Below, in pieces: positions 50,301 to 61,164 of a stretch of 64,000 bases of DNA. A program made the translations under genes and the position numbers. The stretch's first letter is position 1; the number at the start of each line of letters is the position of its first letter. Origin of the DNA: Hippophae tibetana (taxonomy: Eukaryota; Streptophyta; Magnoliopsida; Rosales; Elaeagnaceae); the NCBI GenBank assembly GCA_037013495.1, contig CM072806.1, positions 7,990,001 through 8,054,000 on the forward strand. Reading direction: 5' to 3'. The notes beneath the pieces are model-generated. The model did not search any database. It saw only the letters and a program-made list of their open reading frames with translations, and was not told the origin of the DNA.

Positions 50301-50975
50301 AGTGTAGCTATTGTAATAACCCACGTAAAGCTCCCTCAGTTTTGTCAAGTTTCCGATCTCTGGCGGTATAGAACCGCCAAGCTCATTGCCTGAAACAGCC
50401 AAGTACTCAAGATACTCCCATTTACCATACTCGGGAGGTATACTACCAGTGAAAAAATTACCACCCAGATGCAAATGTCGAAGATTGGGCATGTGGGTAA
50501 CAGCCAAAGGCAAGTCACCAGTCATATTGTTATTATAAAGGTCGAGAAATTGAAGGGTTTTGAGCCGGGAAAGCTCAGGAGGGAACGGACCATTAAAGGC
50601 ATTGTTGGATAGGTTGATGTACAGAAGGTTAGGAATGGAGGAGATCTCCGGCGGGATAGGACCGACAAACTGGTTATTAGCGACAGAAAAGTTGTTAAGG
50701 AAACGAAGGTGGGAGATTTCAGGGAATAGAGTGCCGGATAGATTAAAACTGCTGATGTCGAGAGAGGTCACGTGATGACGATGGTTGCACGAGACGCCGG
50801 ACCATTTGCAGTGGCTGGTGGAGGCATTCCAGGTGGCGAGAGCTGATTGGGGGTCGTCAGTTATGGAGGATTTGATAAAGAGGAGAGCTTTGTACTCTGG
50901 TATGCGAGCTGCGAGAGAACCGTGAATGTGGAGATGGAGGTGGAGCTGAAGAAGAAGGAGGAGGAGAAGTCGCAT
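47314..50975 (-). CDS. BAM1: BAM-type CLAVATA1-class LRR receptor-like kinase (two exons)
   Basis: Plasma-membrane receptor kinase of the CLV1/BAM class (LRR XI), known in Arabidopsis to perceive CLE peptides in meristem, vascular and anther development. Exon 1 is 48386-50975 and exon 2 is 47314-47780. The 605-bp intron has a CCAG/GTATAA donor and a GATGCAG acceptor and splits the Glu codon of the kinase APE motif. Joined length is 1018 codons, close to Arabidopsis BAM1 (about 1003). A Leu/His-rich signal peptide covers about 1-22, an LRR N-cap 24-65 ([15 protein letters not shown]), about twenty LRRs 70-600, and a paired-Cys cap [13 protein letters not shown]. The transmembrane helix is about 638-659. 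In the kinase, the Gly loop GKGGAG starts at 698, and K719, HRD to D817 and DFG 835-837 are present, so it is a predicted active RD kinase. The C-terminus PPPDLLSI matches the BAM tail. No defect seen. The choice of BAM1 over BAM2 is uncertain. Confidence 0.95.
47781..48385 (-). other. intron of the BAM-type receptor kinase gene
   Basis: A 605-bp phase-1 intron with GT donor (48384-48385) and AG acceptor (47781-47782) on the minus strand. It is AT-rich with no inserted element recognised. Its position inside the kinase activation segment agrees with the single kinase-domain intron known for CLV1-class genes. Reading straight through the donor would end the protein a few codons later. Confidence 0.9.
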
Positions 50976-51109
50976 TTTGTTTTGGAGAGGTTAGTTTTGG
51001 CGTTTGGTTCTGTGTAAGGAGAAAAGAAGATGATGAAGATAGCTAAAAGAAGAAGAAAATGATGGTGAAAGTTCAGAAGATTAGTCTGTAGAGCAGGTTG
51101 AGAAGGCAT
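50861..51109 (-). other. upstream reading frame overlapping the BAM-type start codon
   Basis: An ATG at 51107-51109 on the minus strand opens an 82-codon frame (MPSQPALQ...) that runs past the main ATG at 50973-50975 in another frame and stops at 50861. It is rich in Ser, Phe and Leu with no family resemblance, so it is not called as a protein gene. If the transcript starts upstream of 51109, this would be an overlapping uORF that could lower receptor translation. The transcription start cannot be seen. Confidence 0.4.
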
Positions 51110-51373
51110 TTCTTATTGTTTTTAACTTCTTGCCATATTATTTGTTAACTTATTAATTTATCTCAACAAATATTTATTATAAAAATTATAGTTAAATAAT
51201 GTATTTATTTTTAATAATAATTTAATATTATTAATATTAGAAATTAATCAAATAATAAATTAATGTTTTTCATTTAATTTTTAATTTGTATGATATAAAT
51301 AAAAATAAATATATAATTTAAATATTATTTTTAAAATAAATATATTATATCTATAATTAGCAATGAGAGAAAG

Positions 51374-51415
<42 letters not shown>

Positions 51416-51981
51416 TTACTAATAAAAATTATAGTTTACAGTATTTCAATTTTTGAGTTTTGATGCTATTATATCATATTATTTTTATTTATTTATTATT
51501 ATTTAAGTTCCTAACTCATATTTAATAAAAAATATTTGATTGATAATTTAAAAGTACTCAAATTATTTAAAATTTATTTATTTATTAAAAAATATATGCT
51601 TTAAAGAGTATTTTAATTCTTTAAAAAATTTACTATTATTTTTACTTTATTTTTTGTTCTTCTTTTATTTTTTGTTTTTTTTTATTTCATTTTCTTGAGT
51701 ATTCATGTTTAAGTTTAAGATATATTATTTAATATTTAAAGTTTAGAATTTATATCTAGGGTTTATATTATTTTTAGATGAGATCTTTAAAATTTAAAGT
51801 AGTTTCATGAAAAAAAGAAAAAAATTATGCAAATATATAAATGTGTAAGAAAGATACGAGCAAGAAGAAAAAACAATAAGAGAAACATAAATAAGAAAAT
51901 ATTAAAATAACTAAACAATCTTTCAATTTTTGTGTGTATAAATATCATTTTTATTAAATGGATATCTTTTCAAATATATAT
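51110..51981. other. upstream region of the BAM-type gene
   Basis: About 870 bases of very AT-rich DNA between the receptor kinase gene and a Copia LTR. It contains a long (AT)n run and a TTTAAG/TCTAGGGTTT-like tract near 51720-51765. No clear TATA box position could be chosen because TATA-like strings are everywhere. Confidence 0.5.
51377..51411. repeat. (AT)n microsatellite upstream of the BAM-type gene
   Basis: An uninterrupted AT dinucleotide run of about 35 bases, roughly 400 bases upstream of the start codon. Confidence 0.95.
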
Positions 51982-52179
51982 TTAATTGAATATATTAGAA
52001 ATATATTTAAAATCACATTATACAATGAATACTAATACATGTTTAAATATAGGAAACAAGAAACTCCTTTTTGAAAAAGTGTTTTTTAGGAAAAAAATAT
52101 TAGTTGCATACAACTAATATACAGTTAATAAAGTATATTAGTTGCATACAACTAATATACCATTAATGATTTATTAACA
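51982..52179 (-). repeat. 3' LTR of Copia copy 2
   Basis: About 198 bp, matching the LTRs of copy 1, with two TATATTAGTTGCATACAACT hairpins. It ends ATTTATTAACA. The left boundary is approximate because that end is the most diverged. Confidence 0.75.
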
Positions 52180-52287
52180 ATCTCACTCAAGTTGTCGCGT
52201 AGATATTGATCATGTCTAACTTACTTAATGAACTGTATAATGCTTTCTTGGAAACTCTCTAGGTAAGCATATCTACAAGCTGCTCTT

Positions 52288-53880
52288 TTATGAGAACAAA
52301 AGAAAACTAATAAGTTTGGCATCTAACTTTTCTTTTATAAAGTGACGATCAAACTCTACATGCTTAGTGCAATCATGTTCTACTGGATTTTGTGATATAT
52401 CAATGGCTGTCTGATTGTCACAATACATCTGCATAGTATTTTTAAGTTCGAAACCCAAATCCAATAACAAAGTTCTTATCCACAGCAATTCACAAATCCC
52501 ATGAGTCATATCTCTATACTCGGCTTCAGCACTAGATCGTGTCACCACTTTCTACTTCTTACTTTTCCATGTAACCAAATTTCCTCATACAAAGGTGAAA
52601 TAACCCGATGTTAACTTTCTATCTGTAATACTTCCTGCCCAATCTGCATCTGTGAAGCCATAGACTTCGAGAGGATTGTTGTGTTTAGAGAACATTACTC
52701 CACTCCCTGGACCTGATTTCAAATGCCTTAAAATTCTCAAAACAACATTCATGTGGTTCTCACTTGGGTTATGCATGAACTGACTCACAACACTTACTTC
52801 ATATACAACATCTGATCTAGAATGAGCCAAGTAAATCAAACGTCCAACCAATCTCTAATAGTGTGCTCCATCAGTTGGTATCTGATCTGGATGCTCTCCT
52901 AAACAATGGTTTTGCTCAATAGGAGTGTCAATAGGTTTGCAATCCAACATACTTGTCTATGTTAGCATATCAATAATGTATTTCCTTTGACACAGATATA
53001 TTCCTTCTTTTCCCCTACCTACCTCAATTCCTAAGAAGTATTTTAGTTCACCTAAGTCCTTCATCTCGAATTCAGAGGCTAGCTGTCTTTGTAATTTATT
53101 CATCTTAACAGTATCATCACCAGTGATTATCGTATCATCAACATAAATTATTAGGGATGTTACCTTCCCTCGTTGATGTTTGAGAAATAGAGTGTGGTCT
53201 GAATTACTCTGTCTGTAACCAACCTTTTGCATGAACTGTGAAAACCTTTCAAACCAGGCTCAAGGGGATTGCTTGAGACCATACAAAGACTTCCTCAATT
53301 TGCATACAAAATTACCAGGAGAATCAACTACATACCCAGGTGGAAGACTCGTGTACACCTTCTCGGCTAATTCTCCATGAAGAAAAGCATTCTTGACATC
53401 AAACTACCCAAGTGGCCAGTTTAGGTTAGCAACAAATGAGAGCAGAACCCGAATCGTGTTCATTTTGGCAACAGGAGCAAATGTCTCATCGTAGTCTACA
53501 CCATACGTTTGAGTAAACCATTTTGCTACAATATGAGCTTTATATCGATTTATGGATCCATCACCATTATGTTTTACAGTAAATACCCATCGATAACCAA
53601 CTGTCTTTTTTACTTGTGGTGGTGGCAGAAGTTGCCAAGTATCGTTCTTCTTTAACGCATCCATCTCTTCAGTCATTGTCTTCCTCTATATTGGATCTCC
53701 TAACGCATCCTGCACTTTGTTAGGTACTAATACACCAGATATTTGATTCACAAATGATTTATATGACTTAGATAATCTTTTAGTGGACATGTAATTGGCT
53801 ACTGAGTATTTTGATTTTGCATGAATATTTGGTTCATACCTTTTGGCTGGTTGACCTCGAGTAGACCTATTTGGTAACAC
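52288..53880 (-). pseudogene. Copia RT and RNase H region (copy 2)
   Basis: Carries the same motifs as copy 1: RT WVFTVKHNGDGSINRYKA, YVDDTIITGDD and KDLGELKYFLGIEVGRG, then RNase H TDADWAGSITDRKLTSGYFT. Several breaks. Confidence 0.88.
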
Positions 53881-54183
53881 ATACTGTCCAACATTAGACT
53901 CGATGCTATTAGTATCAGTAGGTGTACATACCTCACATGAGTGACCTTCAGTACCAGGGAGTTATTGATCAAGGGTAGGAGTAATGCCTGAGGGTACAGT
54001 TGTGTCTTCCATGTCATTTACTATATGTGAATTTGGTGCTTGAATACTTGGAGCATCTACTTCTACAATGACTGGATTCAATGAATTAGAAGTCTCATCT
54101 GGTCTCATTGAAACATCAGTTGGTGATTCTCCTAATGCCTCCCCCTCACCAGGATACAGTTTTTCGAAATATGTATTCTCCCC

Positions 54184-55033
54184 CTAACGAGCAGTATCAG
54201 GTGAGGAAAAATAACTCATGTCCTCAAAGAAGGTAACATTCATAGTAACATAATACTTTCTGGTTGGTGGATGGAAGCACTTGTACCCTTTCTGATAACT
54301 TCCATAACCAACAAACACACATTTAATTACTTGGGCATCTAATTTAGACCTTTGATTTTTAGGAACATGCACAAAAGCAACACAACCAAATACACGGATA
54401 GAAAGATTATGGAAGGATGATAAGGAGACGTAAGATGCGAGAATTTGGAATGAGATTTTTCTGTTTAGGACACTAGATGGAAGACGATTGATGAGATGGG
54501 CGGAAGCTTGTACATTATCACCCCAAAAGGTATTTTGGCATATAAGCACTAAATAAGAGTGCACGAGCCATATCAAGTAAATGACGATTTTTTCTTTCAG
54601 ACACTTCATTTTGTTCCGGTGTTTGCGGACAAGTAGTTTGGTGAATAATCCCATGTGTTTTGATTTTTTTTTTAAACATGATAAACATATTCCCTCCCAT
54701 TGTCAGAACGGAGGATCCGAATGATGTCATTATATTATGTTTGAACGAATGTATGAAAATTTTGAAAAACTGAAAAAACTTCATCTTTTGTTCTAAGAAG
54801 AGAAATCTACGATAACCTTGTACAGTCATCGATAAACGAAACAAAATATCTCATACCCGATATAGTGGGCTCTTTAGATGGTCTCCAAACATCAGAATGA
54901 ATTAATTCAAAAGAAATAGTACTTTTATTAGAAATACTAGGAGAATAAGTAATACGATGACTATGGCCAAAACACAAGTCTCACAATGTAAAACAGTCTC
55001 ACTAACACCAATAAATAAAAATGGGCATGGTTT
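54184..55033 (-). pseudogene. Copia integrase region (copy 2), cut at the viral junction
   Basis: Integrase core and C-terminal sequence (SERKNRHLLDMARALLFSAY, then VFGCVAFVHVPKNQRSKLDA). The region runs into the pararetrovirus segment at 55033. Broken. Confidence 0.85.
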
Positions 55034-56849
55034 TTGACGTCTTTCTCAAGTACTTCTTTAGCACTTTTGCAATCAACTCTAAGTAAGAATTTTTTATTTA
55101 GAAGGTCGTCTTGGAATTTAGTAATGCTCAGAACAATGGCCAATATTTCTTTTTTGATTGTAGAATAATTTTTCTGAGCTGGTTTCCAAGTGCCTGAGAT
55201 ATATCTTACTAAGGCTTCTTTTATAGGCATTTTTTGCTTCAGAATGCCTCCATAGCCTATCTCCGAAGCATCAGTTTCCACTACTTTTGGAGCTTCGGGA
55301 TCAGATAAAGCTAGGCATGGTAGCTCTTTAACTCAAAGCTTGATTTTTTGGACATTTGTTGTGCAAGTTGTATTCCATTCTGGAGGATTCTTTTTTAATC
55401 TTTGAAATAATGGGCTGGTGTCTTGTGTAAGATTTTTATAAAAATTTGCAATATAATTAAGACTTCCTAGAAATCTTTGCAGCTGTTTTTTGACTTTTAG
55501 TTCATCTGGAAATTTTTCTGCAAAGAGTATTGATCTCTCAATAGGACTTATAAGTCCATGTTCTATGTTATGGCCCAAAAATCTTACTTGGGTCTAAATA
55601 ACTTCATCTTTTTAGATGACACAATAAGCCTATTGGACTTAACTATTTTAAAAAACACTTCTAAGTGTTTCCAGTGTTGATCTACTATATTTGATTAGAC
55701 TAGAACATCGTCTATGTAGACAATAGTAAACCCTAAATAAGGGTTAAAAATGTCATTAATAATTTTTTGGTATTCACATAGGGCATTCTTGAACCCAAAT
55801 GGCATAACATTCCACTCGTAAAGCCCAAATGAAACGGTGAATGTTGTTTTGTAGCGATCTTTTTCTGCTACTTATATTTGCCAATATCCACTTCTCATAT
55901 CGAATTTAGAGAATACTAAAGCTTTGTCTAATCGACTAAGTAAGTCTTTTTTATTGGGTAATGGATACCTTATCCATCTAAGTACCTTGTTTAGGGGCTT
56001 ATAATTAATTACAAGTCGATGAACTCCTCTCTCAAATTCAACATTTTTCTCCACATAAAATGCTGGGCAAGACCAAGGAGAAGTATTGGGCCTTATTAGC
56101 TTCTTTTTTAGAAGGTATTCTATTTCCTGCTTACATATGAGTAAGGGTCTCTCATTCATTTGGATGGGCATGGCCTTTGTATTGATTTGGGCCTCTGTGA
56201 AGTTGGGCTCATATGTTAATTCTACCACATGTTTCTTTCTCTCCCAAAATGCACTAGGGATTTTAGCGCATATTTCTTTTTCAAATTTCTCTTTGATAGA
56301 TTGAATTTTCTCTTGTATTTCTTTAGAGAAAATCTTCTGCTGAATTGTTTTAATATTCACTTCTTCTTTTAAGGAAAAAAGAAATTTTTCTTTTTCAGTA
56401 ATCTTACCTTTGAGGTAATTTACTTCATGTATTTGAGGTTCTTTTGTGAACTTAAAAATAATAGGATATCCATCAATTTTTGTTTTGATCCCTTCTGTAG
56501 TATTTTTGAAAGGATATAACATATTGATGAATGGTGTGCCTAGAATTACCATTCTTGATAATTCTTTACTTAATAAAAATGTAGTTTCTAGGCATACTCC
56601 ATTATTACATACAACTGCATTAAATAGCTTATCATATATAGGCATTCTCCCACCATTAGCGGTATTTAATACTTGAGTGGTTTTTGCGAAATACCTCGTA
56701 GGTACAATGCCTTCACTGATGCAGTTCAAATCAGCTCCTATATCAATTAGGGCTTCTGTTTTGAAAGAGTATTCCTTGTTGATCACAATAGTCACTCTTG
56801 AGTACCATTTATGATTTATGACTCTATCTAAAGAGTTGACAAAATGCAT
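55034..56849 (-). pseudogene. pararetrovirus protease, RT and RNase H remnants
   Basis: The protease part has EALIDIGADLNCISEGIVP, followed by a VILGTPFINMLYPF segment. RT has PNTSPWSCPAFYVEK, RLVINYKPLNKV and FSKFDMRSGYWQI, with a YIDD catalytic motif near 55700. RNase H has ETDASEIGYGGILKQK. These are standard Caulimoviridae pol motifs. Fossil, broken. Confidence 0.87.
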
Positions 56850-57432
56850 ATCGGCAAATTCTGGATTATAATTTTCTTCTTCTTCTTTGAGAACTTCGTT
56901 TTTCTTTTGAGTGGAAATTGTTGGGACCTCCTCTAAGAGATCATCAAAATCTTCTTCTCTATTATCTATCTCATTTTCAGAGATGAGCGGCGTTTGGACA
57001 CACTATTGTAGTTCAAGAATCTGAACTCTTTTTTTAGATCTTTAAGATCTTTTTTAGTTTGATTGATCTCTTTTCTGAGATCACTTACTATTGGTTCCTG
57101 ATTTTCAGAAGAAGTATTCCTTACCCTTTTAAGGATTTCATTAAGTAATATTGTTGTTGATGTTGTTGTATTTGAGCTTGTAATCCCTTTTTATTTCTTC
57201 TTTGAGGGACTTCTTCTTTAGGAGCTTCTATATATTTTGCTAAGGTTTTTCTTTTTTCTTCTAGATCCTGGATTTTATCTATAATGTCCAGAATGAAATT
57301 TTCTTCTTTTGTTAAGACATTTAAGTTTAAGCCATTCATTTTAATGATGGCTTTATAGTAATCGCATTCACAGTCTTCTCGATTTGTTTCATCTTCTTGA
57401 GATGAAGAAGATGAGGTTGTACTATAGTCTTC

Positions 57433-58460
57433 CTAATTATCTTCTTCTTCAGAAGATTGCTCTCTTAAGAGTATTTGTAGAAAGTATGTTTTAAGTTTTT
57501 CGTCAATATTTAATTCATTGACCTTCTGTTGGACTCTACAATTTGAGCTATAGTGTCCCTGTTTTCCACACTTATAACAAGTGGGTATTTTATCTTTAGT
57601 AAACCGGGTTTTATTATTGGGCTTTTTAGTCCAATTATATTTCTTGAATTTTTTCCTTCTTTTAGAAGGATAAGTCTTTGATTCTTTAAACCAAGGTTTT
57701 TTTATAAGCCTATTAGGATTTATGGGCTTTCTTCTAAGATAATCCTTTAAAAATATTTTAATATCCATACTGTTCGTAAAAGTCTCCTAAGGCTTGCTTG
57801 CTTTGGACTATTTCTTTATCCAATTGCCTTTTGAGCTTCATATCAATACAGAACGCTAATCCTTCTGCCACTACTTCAGCAGCTAATTCTCCAAATGTAT
57901 ACCATAAGGTATAGAACCACCATGCTTGGTTCAGAGTCTTGCACGAATTTTATCTGCAAATATGGTAGGTAACCCTGCAATGAACCTTTCTTTCCAGAAG
58001 TCGCTATTAGAGTCTTCCCTTATGAAGACTTTAGAGAAGAAGACATCCTTATACCATTTGAAATGTGACATGGTAGGACATCTTAAGCTTATAAGTTGTT
58101 CCTGACTTCTATCTTGTTGCAAAGTTGTACTTCTCACAAAGTGCAACAATATTGTGTAGACCAGTGTATTTACTGTGTCTTCTATTTGAAGAACATCACC
58201 ATTTTCATTTACTTCTTGCTTAATTGAGCTAAGAATTGTATGAGGTCCTTGAGGACCTAAGTGAGTATCCCACCAGCCTTGTAATTATCCAACAAAGCCA
58301 GTTATTATTGCTAATGATGCCCGTTTATCTGAATTTTATTGAAACCTAATTGCAGTTACATACATAAGCATATTTTTAATTACCCGAATAACTTGATACT
58401 CAGATAGTCCATCAATACTCCATTCTTGAATGGTACTACCAGAATATCGTACATAAAAAT
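57433..58460 (-). pseudogene. pararetrovirus coat-protein remnants with zinc knuckle
   Basis: The region near 58400 carries EWSIDGLSEYQVIRVIKNML and the part at 57931-58149 carries FWKERFIAGLP, both typical of caulimovirid coat proteins. The Lys/Arg-rich segment at 57433-57768 ends in CYKCGKQGHYSSNC followed by an acidic SSEEED tail. Fossil, broken. Confidence 0.78.
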
Positions 58461-58582
58461 TTAAAATTAAAACTTAGTATATAAAGAAAATACAAAATAT
58501 ACAATTAATATATTTTTTAATAATTATTGACAGGAGAAATAAGCCAAGTATCCGGCTTTCAAAGATTTATTTATATCAATCC
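58461..58582. repeat. flank between the viral fossil and the CACTA-like element, repeated at 62309-62390
   Basis: The part from about 58515 to 58582, with ATAATTATTGACAG and TATCCGGCTTTCAAAGATTT, is matched by 62309-62380 (ATAATCATTGATAG, GATCCGGCTTCCAAAGTTTT). The right copy reads through where the left copy is split by the CACTA-like element. Confidence 0.6.
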
Positions 58583-59060
58583 ATTACTACAATATATGAT
58601 TTTGGTCTTGGAATTTTAACCTCGTTTTTTTTAAACCGAGACCATAGTGTATATATATAGTCTCGGTTTTATTAATAATCGTGGCTATATGTTAAATTAT
58701 AAAAAATATTTAAATATATATAAATAAATTTATATAACAACGTTTATTAAATAATTGTAATTATAATTAAAATAATAAAAAATTAATATTTTTAAAACCA
58801 AAATTAAATAATATACTATATGTCATTCATTTAAAAAAATAAAAAATTACTTTACAATTTTTTTTTATTTTTCTCTATTATTAATTTAATTTAATGTATT
58901 TTATTTCTTTTATAATATATATATATCAATTTTTTTCAATTTTTTTTATCTCTTTCTTTTTTTTTCCATTTTTTCTTTATAATTAAATTCCTATTACTTA
59001 TATATATTAATATATAATTTCTAATTAATATATATATATATATATATCAATTCCCTTATC

Positions 59061-59367
59061 ATGTATGTATCTTCCATTTGTTTTCCTAAATCAAATTTGG
59101 CCTCCCGAGCTCACATCTTTGTCCCTCTCAACGAGCAGTGCCACGTCGTACCTCAAGAAATTGACGACGACCTCCTCCAACAGCTCCTCCTTTTTAGCAC
59201 CTCACTCGACTTTTATAGCAGCTCATTTCCCATCTCTTCTTCTTTTCTCTTTATTTTGTTATGTTCATATTCCTCTGTTCGCACCTTGTCGACCGACCAT
59301 TTGTACTACCATTGCTCACAACCTAGATCCTGGTAAGTATTATTTCCAAAATCCAGTTCGATCTTAG
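59061..59367 (+). other. GC-richer segment inside the CACTA-like element, possibly captured gene leader
   Basis: Less AT-rich than its surroundings and open in two plus-strand frames (91 and 100 codons). It ends in a consensus splice donor, CCTG/GTAAGT, at about 59332-59337, followed by an intron-like T-rich stretch. It could be the 5' end of a captured plant gene. No protein family was recognised except that ...PGKYYFQ at its end loosely recalls the beta-galactosidase segment just before the fragment at 59905. Confidence 0.35.
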
Positions 59368-59904
59368 ATTTTGTGGTTAAATTGATTTGATTTTTTTCAA
59401 GATCTAGGGTTCGTTCTATTGCCTGATTTTTCTTGTGTTTTACTTTTGTTTTGTATTTTAGGGTTAACTTGAGTTAGTTAGTATGGGTTTGTAGGATCCT
59501 CGTTACTACTTGTTTATGTTTGGATTGAAAATTTCTATTTGAGGTAACTTGTTCTATCATCTATGGCTTGGTTTATTTTTTTTATTTTCTACTGTGAATT
59601 AAGAATTGTGGGTTTAATTTCTTTTAATTTCTGGTTGGGCATGTTTGACCTGTGAATTAATGCAACCCCTAAGAGTGTTTGGTCTAGAGTTTTGGTTTTT
59701 AGATTTCTTGGCTTCATTTGTTCCCTCATATTTTAGCTGCAGTAGTTTAATGGCATATGTTCTAACCTTCTCCTTATAGGTAGAGCTAACATATGGTAGA
59801 CGTGGACATTCTTCTTCTTCAGTGGATTTACTTTTGTGCTTTATTAATTTTTCCCCTATGAATTATTTTCTTTGTATGCTTAAGTTGTTTTGTATATTTC
59901 TTAT

Positions 59905-59991
59905 TACAATTTTAAAGGCAAATATGATCTAGTAAGGTTCATAAAAACAATTCAGAAAGTTGGACTCTATGCTCAACTTCGCATTGGACCT
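59905..59991 (+). pseudogene. captured beta-galactosidase (GH35) exon fragment
   Basis: The plus strand reads [18 protein letters not shown], then [11 protein letters not shown]. This matches the conserved N-terminal catalytic region of plant beta-galactosidases of glycoside hydrolase family 35, whose usual form is (Y)(Y/N)[12 protein letters not shown]...GLY..LRIGPYVCAEWNFGG. The match stops at LRIGP, and the expected YVCAEWN does not follow. Only about 29 codons are present, without catalytic Glu residues, so this is a fragment picked up by the surrounding transposon, not a gene. Confidence 0.8.
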
Positions 59992-60599
59992 TCTGACCTG
60001 GTGTTGTGCCCGTGCTGGTGCCTAGGGTCAAGTATAGTTCTATTTAAAAAACACTTTGGTTTGATCATGTTCTAATATGTTATTTTTTTTAATTATATTA
60101 ATTAATTGTTGAATATATTAGCACCTATGTTATGCACTTTGTAATCTATTGTAAATATATAAAGATTATTTCTTACATTATATAAAATCATCCTTGGATA
60201 ATCTATATGTATTGGATTATTTTGATAAAAGGAAAGCATTTTCTAATGAATTGGTTGCTATTAGGCCTATGGATGATCACACGCTATTATAGTTTTTTCT
60301 GTTTTTTTTTCATGGTAGGCACCAGATGCAGCAACATTAGACGTACCAAGCATACCACGTGCACCATGCCTCAATCTGGGGGGAAGACCATTGATGGATA
60401 TGAAGATATTTTAGAAAATGATGAGAAATCCTTAATAAAGGTTGAGAAATCACGTACATAGACTTGATAAGTTGACATTGAAATGCATATTGAAATAAGT
60501 TGCCCCCACTGATCATCTCACCACTATGATAAACATTATACATTGTTTGTCTACTTGTGAGAAAGTAGAAGATGTAGGAAATAAGGATGAAATTTCTGG

Positions 60600-60720
60600 A
60601 ACTGATGCTGGTGTGCTGTACTGATGCTGGTACTGGTGCGTTGCGCTAGTGCACTGTGTTGGTGCTGGTGCGCTGTGCTGGTGCGCGTACGTTACGCAGG
60701 TGCTGGTACTCTGCCCTGCT
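60600..60720. repeat. TGGTGCT/GCGCTGT minisatellite, first block
   Basis: Irregular repeats of GATGCTGGT, GTGCTGGTGCGCTG and similar units, GC-rich within AT-rich DNA and inside the CACTA-like element. Confidence 0.7.
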
Positions 60721-61164
60721 AATTGTACTCATGTCTTTTATTTTATAAAAAAAAGGTTATGCTTTTCTTCTTGCTAGGTTTCAGCTTCTGTTATATATTC
60801 TGCTATTTTAGTCTTCATTTGAGGTTTCCTATGTTACATACAAGTTAGTGTTATATTGTTGAGTTGTCTTGAGATGAAATGTTTGTTTTTCATTTTTTTT
60901 CAACCTACGGGTTGTAACATTAGTCAAAATGACTTTTGAAATGTGAGTGATAGCTTTTTTCTCTTGCTGTGATCCTCCCTTGGCTTTTATGTTTATTTTT
61001 AGTTTTTTCCTTGATGTGCAATCTCAAATTTTTAAAATAATATTTCTCATGACAGATATGCAACATGTGTAATACCAATAAGTGCCTTCTTTGCATCAAG
61101 TCTTTGGTAAGCATTAAACCACTTGATTATTATTGGTACTATTGTTATTAAATTGATTTAAATA

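Larger units (their letters stand above)
51982..55033 (-). mobile_element. Copia copy 2, truncated sister of copy 1, fused to a pararetrovirus fragment
   Basis: A minus-strand Copia remnant closely similar to 2567-5540. It comprises the 3' LTR (51982-52179), RNase H, RT and most of integrase, up to GGGCATGGTTTTT at 55033. There the similarity to copy 1 stops and viral RNase H sequence begins. The gag, protease, primer site and 5' LTR expected to follow are not found on the far side of the viral segment. It is a fossil with several breaks. Its left LTR sits about 1 kb upstream of the receptor kinase start codon. Confidence 0.9.
55034..58460 (-). mobile_element. endogenous pararetrovirus fragment (Caulimoviridae), broken
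   Basis: A virus fossil of about 3.4 kb on the minus strand. From right to left it has a coat-protein-like region (57931-58460), a CCHC zinc knuckle (57433-57768), an aspartic protease region (about 56550-56849), reverse transcriptase (about 55330-56100) and RNase H (55034-55281). Coat protein, protease, RT and RNase H in one line with no integrase and no LTRs identify Caulimoviridae rather than a retrotransposon. The arrangement resembles petuvirus- or florendovirus-like members, but the genus is uncertain. No movement-protein region was recognised. It is incomplete with several breaks and cannot be a working virus. The left border is fused to Copia copy 2; the right border lies near 58460. 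Confidence 0.85.

Noticed and set aside
57121-57339. 72-codon minus-strand frame with a Lys/Glu- and Gln-rich, coiled-coil-like composition
   Set aside because: It lies between the coat-protein and protease parts of the viral fossil and is best treated as part of that fossil, not a separate gene.
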